A DNA stretch of 64,000 nucleotides from positions 211,117,741 through 211,181,740 of the forward strand of contig CM041465.1 in NCBI GenBank assembly GCA_023213395.1, written 5' to 3'. Under the pieces are notes generated by a model. It was given only the letters and a program-made list of their open reading frames with translations, did not search any database and was not told the DNA's origin. This DNA is from Cycas panzhihuaensis (lineage: Eukaryota; Cycadophyta). The position numbers and the translations under genes are program-made. Of the stretch, positions 58,900 to 64,000 are shown piece after piece. The stretch's first letter is position 1, and the number at the start of each line of letters is the position of its first letter.

Positions 58900-59500
58900 A
58901 TCAAATATCCTCCTTCTTAGTGGTCTGCTTACATCCATAGCCCCTAAGAGGGGATTGAGGAATTGCTTATTGATGGCCTTTTCAAACTTGAGGCCCTCTA
59001 ATACAACAAATCAATATACCCCATTGTTTAGGCTTTCTAAGACAATGAATGGTCCCACCTACTTAGGGCCAAATTTTGATAATCAATCATGTAAATATTT
59101 GAGTTTTAGGACTCTATCCCCAAGGTTTAAAGGTTATGGTTATACGTGCTTATCATAGGTCTTTTGTGCCTTGCCATTTGATGCTAGGTTTGCTTGCTAA
59201 GTGATAAGTATCTTTTATCAAGTGATTCTAGGTCTAGTAAATAGGCTTGATGTCATCATTCTTTATCTATGAACTCTTTGAGTGATACCTATAAGGATAG
59301 GATCTCTACTTTAAGGAGCAAGATGACTTCTGGTTCGTAGACTAAGGAGAAAGACATCATACTCGTGGTTGTCCTAATGGATGTTCAATAGGACCATACA
59401 ATTAGATAAAGTTATAAGTATCAATCTCTTTGGGATTAGGCTATCATTTTCTTCAAAATGTTGACCGAGGTCTTATTAAATGCCTCAATTTGGCCATTGG
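58900..59500 (-). pseudogene. Tat3 integrase C-terminus
   Basis: The minus strand matches the Tat1 integrase end at 6244-6800, including the sequence for GPF-I...NGAYRI and for the VESFNKT region near 59480. It stops at 59500, where copia E begins. Confidence 0.72.
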
Positions 59501-59817
59501 TGTATGAAAGAAGTTAATGTATCAAGGTTATTTGTGTAGATTAATTATATGACTTTAGGATATATTGATTAGCATTAGTCTCTTAATGAAATACACTTTA
59601 TGTACATTTAGATGTAATTTCAGGTTCATGTCATTAGGTGGGAAAATCCTAACCCTAATGCTTACCCTCAATAATAAAAGGTGAAATATCAAAGGAGGGA
59701 GTTATTATTCATTCTCACCTCCAAGCTTGCTCTCATATCTTGTTTTGTATCTTTTTCATTTTCCATTGCCATTATGTATATGTAAGTGATTTATTCCCTA
59801 GATCCATCCTTCCTTCA
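59501..59817 (+). repeat. Copia E 5' LTR
   Basis: TG at 59501 coincides with the end of Tat3 similarity; CA at 59817 stands two bases before the primer site. The second LTR is outside the window, so the ends rest on these signals. Confidence 0.72.
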
Positions 59818-59819
59818 TG

Positions 59820-59832
59820 TGGTATCATAGCT
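59820..59832 (+). other. Copia E primer-binding site
   Basis: TGGTATCATAGCT, one or two changes from the initiator tRNA-Met type TGGTATCAGAGC. Confidence 0.8.
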
Positions 59833-61784
59833 AGAAGGAGATCTATTCACTTCATTCCACTTGCATGGAGTCATTTTGCCTCTCCTTCACCTTTAATGTG
59901 AAGTTTTGAGAGTGCATTTATCATTTTTAACATTTTGAGAGCTTAAAATTATAGTACTTTATATGTTGCTACTTTCTATATGTGTGAAAAAATTCAGAGG
60001 TGAAGAATACAGGTTTTTGAAGCCATTCAGCTGCTGAAACAATCTCAGAAGCATTAAAGACCTAAATTTTCATTAAAATTTTTGAACATCTCATATTTTG
60101 ATGCAATTTGGCATGCAAGGTTGTCTTGACTAGAGGATCATTTTTGTCTTCTAGAGAAAGTTTAGATTCAACCTATAATAATAAGTTTTGGCTGTGATAA
60201 AAGGGTAAAATTTATAGATAAGTAATTTAAGGCACTTTTCCCAATGAAATCCTTTAATTATTAGCTAAAAATCTAAAAGTTTTATTAAGGGATCTGGTAG
60301 ATTTATGTCTTAGGATCAATTTAAGACAAATCTCATTAAATTTCATCCACTGGTTAGTGAGATCTATGTAGTTTTCTTATGATTGCTTACTTTGCCTACT
60401 CAACCCCATAAAGGATATTGCAAGGGCATTTGAGCTGCTTTTTGGCAGATTTTGGAGATGGTACAGAAGGGAAAGTCAATGTATGTGTCAAAACATAAAT
60501 TTTGACATATTGAAGTTCAGATAATGAGACAATGGATCTAGTAGGATTTTGCTTTTGTGCTTTTTTAGGTAGAATTATTTTTGTGCTTTTTCAGAAATTT
60601 GACTTTATAACTTTATCAAAAATGATATTATGAATACTTTTTCCTTTTATCATAAATTTAAATTTTATCATTTAGTCCTTCATATTTGTAATTTTTAAAA
60701 ATTATGCCCATTTATCATTATTTATAAATTTTGTGAAAAAATTACAAAATAGAGAAAAATAGCATGCATATAGATTTAGAAAAATCATCATTTTAGTAAC
60801 AAGTTGATCTTCTTTTTAGCCCATTATGGATTTTGTATCAAAACTTTCAAAAATATATTTAGAAACATTGTACTAAAGCAAGGGAAACCTTAGATCAGAA
60901 GCAACATCCAGTTCCCCTACTAAATCTAGCATGCTTTTTCTATTTGCATACATAGCATAAAGCATCACATAAAGTAATAACAACAACAAAGTAAGCACGA
61001 AAAGTAAGCAAGTACATTTGGTAACTTTCTATTTCAGTTTTCAGTTATACAAAAACATCTTACAGTATTTCTAAAAGAAATCCCATTTATACAATCTATA
61101 CCGCCAGTTCTTGACTTGTGCGCACACTCACCTTGGTTGAAATAGACCAAGATTGGCTGAAGTTTAAGCCCTAAGAGAAGTGTGAGTTTTATATTGGGTC
61201 TAGTCTTAACCAGAATAGTGGTGGAGGGACAGGATAGCCATACTTACGGCCTATAATCAGGGATAATCTTAATAATCGCTTAGGAAAACTAAAAACCTTA
61301 ATGTAAGATTAAAATTAATACAGTCCAATATCTGTCACAGCTATTAGATACATAGTAGTATTTGACTCTTCGGAGGAGGTATATTGTTGCTCATTGGTGA
61401 ACTGAGTGAGGACTGGGAGTACCTAGGCTCCACTGTAACTTGGATTTCATCACCAAGCACAGGTGTGGGTATCGCAGGTGAAGGCCTTAATCGTATACTA
61501 GAAGCCTTAGGCATCGAAACCTCACCTACATATGGACATAAGTGAGAGGTTAGTGGCATGACACATCATCACTCTTTGCCAACTCTACATTAGGCCTTAT
61601 TCTTGTATCATTATTTATACTTATTTTTCATAGTTGTTGAAAATACTTAATCATTACTTACTTCTCATCATAGCATTTATTTCTACATCCCTACTACGCC
61701 AGGTGTATTAGCCATAGGTGTTAGTGGCACATACTTTTATCATCTCTTCTACTTCTTCATCATCACCTTGTCATCTCAATTTAA
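59833..61784. other. Copia E leader, unusually long
   Basis: Nearly 2 kb lie between primer site and gag. 59900-60880 is AT-rich. From about 60895 the texture changes; a 71-residue frame on the minus strand (61344-61559), Pro/Ser-rich, has no match I know. An inserted element is possible, but I cannot set its ends. Confidence 0.45.
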
Positions 61785-62740
61785 GCAGAATGTTAACTGC
61801 ATATTAAAAGGCAAAGAAAATTGGGATCTATGGTATACTGAAGTTAAAAATGAGGTAAAGTATGAAGGCCTTTGGAGAGCCCATTTGTAGCCTATACCCA
61901 ACATACCAATAATAGCTACAACATCCGCTTCTGGTGGATTTACCCCAACGGCTCCTACAGATGCTGCAGTTAACTACAATAGGAGATAGATGATGAAAAT
62001 ATTCATGCATGAATTCTGTTGGTCACTGATCACTCCTTGTACAACTTGATTAATGAAGAGTAACATGATATAGCCTGGAAGGTTCTTGAAGTTCTCAAGA
62101 AGAACTTTGATAACAAATCAGATTTAGAATTTGTTCATCTTATTCTGAAAATGAGCAAATTAAAAATGCAGAAGGGACGAACTCATGAGATAATAAATCT
62201 CCTTCGGCCAATCAAATGGTCAATTGATAAAGATTTTAAGACCCAATGTATCACTTGGGCATTCTTGATCTAGTCATGTTTATATGTTCATGATTATAAA
62301 AACTTACTTGGAAGTCTTCAATCTAGTGGAATATTGAAGACACTCATCTTTGAAGCACTTGTTGATAAGTTCATAGAATTTGACGAGACCTTTGATATAA
62401 ACTTTATAGCCTCTGACTCTCTTCTAGATGTAGCCTTTAAGACAGAAGAAGAAGTTTTCTACATAAGAAATCAAGGTCCCTCTTATACTAGAGGAAATAA
62501 CCGAGCGAGAGAAAGAGGAAGAAACATGGGAAATCATCCACAAGGTCAACCAAACCCTCAATCACAACCTCGACAGTCTCAAGGCCAAGGGCTACCTCAA
62601 CAAAGAGCAAGATAATTAGGCCAAACCAATGCCTCTTCAGAGACTGGTAATCAAACTATTATGTGTGATCAGTGTAATCGTAAAGGACACTTAGCAAAAG
62701 ATTGCAGAACCACCACTTGTGAAGAATCCTTTAGTGGTGC
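61785..62740 (+). pseudogene. Copia E gag
   Basis: The N-terminal part reads LKGKENWDLWYTEVKNEVKY near 61815, the usual copia gag start. The frame 62334-62615 holds the C-terminal core and a Gln/Arg/Asn-rich part. A full CCHC zinc knuckle, CDQCNRKGHLAKDC, is at 62662-62703. Stops at 61909, 62058 and 62613-62615 break it. Confidence 0.85.
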
Positions 62741-63239
62741 AAGTTTTGTACAAGCACATGTTCAAATAATTGAGGGATCTTCAGTATCAAATGCCATTGA
62801 CTAACCAAAGAGATACTTTAAAAATCGATGTGGATATATCACTTGTGAATTCCCTTCACCAATGCCAAGCCCTATTGGAATTTCCAACAGTGTGGCTCCA
62901 ATCAAGGGACAGTAGACTCCAAAGTACCCTTACGCCACTATAATCATGTTATCAAGTATGATGTTCAGATTCTAAAATTTAGGGGGGGGGGAGGGGGACA
63001 GATATAAATTACTCCAAATATTGGAAGCTGACAATAGAGCCTTGGAGGATATAAGTTGTGACTTTGAACCAATGAGTGCACATCCAATACCATCTTTTGA
63101 AGATAACAGAGTTGATAAAGGCAAAGCCATTATAGAAGAATCATCCTCTCCACCTTCAGTCGTCAAAGGCAAAATCATGGTAGAAGGACCATCTTCCTCA
63201 GGTACATCAACATCCTCCTCATAAAATAATCATTTTAAT
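62741..63239 (+). other. Copia E spacer in place of protease and integrase
   Basis: It has a G-run (62983-62990) and a Ser-rich frame (63021-63224, KGKAIIEESSSPPSVVKGK). Neither a D-S-G protease motif nor integrase motifs are present. Confidence 0.6.
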
Positions 63240-64000
63240 TAACAACATAAGAACCAAGAAGTTGAGGAAATGAGGACTTCATTCCCAACTCGAGGATCTC
63301 GAGAAGTCTACCAACTCAATAAGGACATACAACCATATGAGGTGGGCAAAACTAGCACTCGAAGTACCCATAGACCAAGGATGCAAGAATCATTATATAC
63401 TAAACTTGAACTAGTAGAAATGCACCTTACTCTTAATGAAGAGCCTCTAACATACCAAGAAGTTATAAAACATACAGTTTAGAGAAATGCCATGAACGAA
63501 GAGTATCGATCTCTTATCAAGAACAGTACATGGGAGCTCGTTGATCTACCACTAGGTAGAAAGGTAGTTCAGAATAAATGGGTGTTCAAAAATAAATATA
63601 GATTAGATGGCACCCTTAAAAAGTACAAGGCAAGGTTGGTAGCTAAAGGATTTACCCAAAGGGAAGGCATTGACTACACTAAAGTCTTTGCACCTACAAC
63701 TAAGTGGCCACAATTAGAACTCTTGTGGCCTTAGCTGCTTAATAGGGTTGGAGAATCCACCAACTTGATATCAAGACCGTATTTTTTAATGGAGATCTTG
63801 AAAAAAAAAATTACATGGCTCAGCTAGAAGGATATGAGATTGAAGGTCAAGAGTATAAGGTTTGCAGGCTCAGAAAGTCCTTGTATGGCCTTAAACAAGC
63901 CCCTTATACTTGGTTTACTAAATTGTATGAAAGAATGAGGTAACTTGGATACGAGATTTGTGACTACCAAGATATTGATGCAACATTGTTCGTCAAACAC
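63240..64000 (+). pseudogene. Copia E reverse transcriptase, 5' part
   Basis: MNEEYRSLIKNSTWELVDLP at 63492 begins the RVT_2 domain, followed by NKWVFKNKYRLDGTLKKYKA and FTQREGIDYTKVFAPTTKW. A small frameshift follows at about 63700. KSLYGLKQAPYTWFTKL stands near 63870-63920. The catalytic YVDD motif would lie beyond 64000. Upstream, 63270-63482 is the linker that usually connects integrase with RT. Confidence 0.87.

Larger units (their letters stand above)
51901..59500 (-). mobile_element. Tat3: third, oldest Tat element, cut by copia E
   Basis: The left LTR (51901-54355) and the adjoining part match Tat1/Tat2 in order: LTR, polypurine tract, aRNH, opposite-strand gene, integrase C-terminus. 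It is AT-rich, with many stops and small indels. It inserted in copia C at 51900/51901 and is itself broken by copia E at 59500/59501; the rest of pol and gag are outside the window. Confidence 0.8.
59501..64000 (+). mobile_element. Copia E: Ty1/copia element without protease/integrase, partial
   Basis: 5' LTR at 59501-59817, primer site, a long leader, gag with zinc knuckle, and RT in the plus direction. Between zinc knuckle and RT only about 0.55 kb remains, and no protease or integrase motif is readable there, so the element is deleted or non-autonomous. It runs off the window within RT. The host is Tat3 integrase. Confidence 0.82.

Noticed and set aside
62983-62996. G8 run as quadruplex
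   Set aside because: A single run followed by A and GGGGG; too little to form a normal four-run quadruplex and could be an assembly slip.
1-64000. CRISPR array, bacterial operons, riboswitches
   Set aside because: No spaced short repeats or ribosome-binding-site-led gene strings; all recognisable genes are plant LTR retrotransposon genes.

Overview
The window is a block of nested, decayed LTR retrotransposons. It looks like nuclear repeat DNA from a seed plant with a large genome. A gymnosperm is my best guess, because of the Tat-type Ty3 elements with an extra RNase H placed after integrase, but this is inference. I found no host single-copy gene, tRNA, rRNA or CRISPR array. Premature stops are very often C-to-T or G-to-A type (TAG for CAG or TGG, TAA for CAA, TGA for CGA), as expected from long-methylated, silenced DNA.

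Layout. (1) 1-462 and 39494-42690 hold a 1.9-kb direct repeat of unknown nature, split by the insertion of Tat1 (463-39493, minus strand). Tat1 has a 2.7-kb LTR at 463-3179; its other LTR is broken into 19800-21661 and 38615-39493 by a second Tat element, Tat2 (21662-38614, minus strand). A plus-strand chromovirus-like Ty3 element (8992-15727) sits inside Tat1 pol. (2) 43371-48654 is a nearly complete minus-strand Ty1/copia element (copia B). (3) 49191-51900 is a very old plus-strand copia (copia C), cut by a third Tat element (Tat3, 51901-59500). Tat3 is cut in turn by a younger plus-strand copia (copia E, 59501 to beyond the window).

The Tat elements read, on the minus strand: LTR, a primer-binding site resembling tRNA-Arg/Asp-type sites, gag with a long Pro/Ser-rich N-terminus, protease with a D-N-G type active site, a conserved linker domain, RT with RNase H, integrase, then a gene on the OPPOSITE strand, then an archaeal/plant-type additional RNase H (aRNH), a polypurine tract and the LTR.

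The most interesting signal is that opposite-strand gene. In Tat2 it spans about 26.2-28.55 kb: a TATA box, a block resembling the plant mobile domain, an acidic and Gly/Pro/Ser linker, then a 111-nt GT-AG intron with a CTGAC branch-site-like motif, and a coiled-coil-like C-terminal exon. Tat1 keeps the TATA box, the intron (also exactly 111 nt) and the last exon but has lost the N-terminal part. Tat3 keeps a very decayed copy. A recurring hairpin with changed but still paired stems lies in the Tat LTRs and in the leader of this gene.
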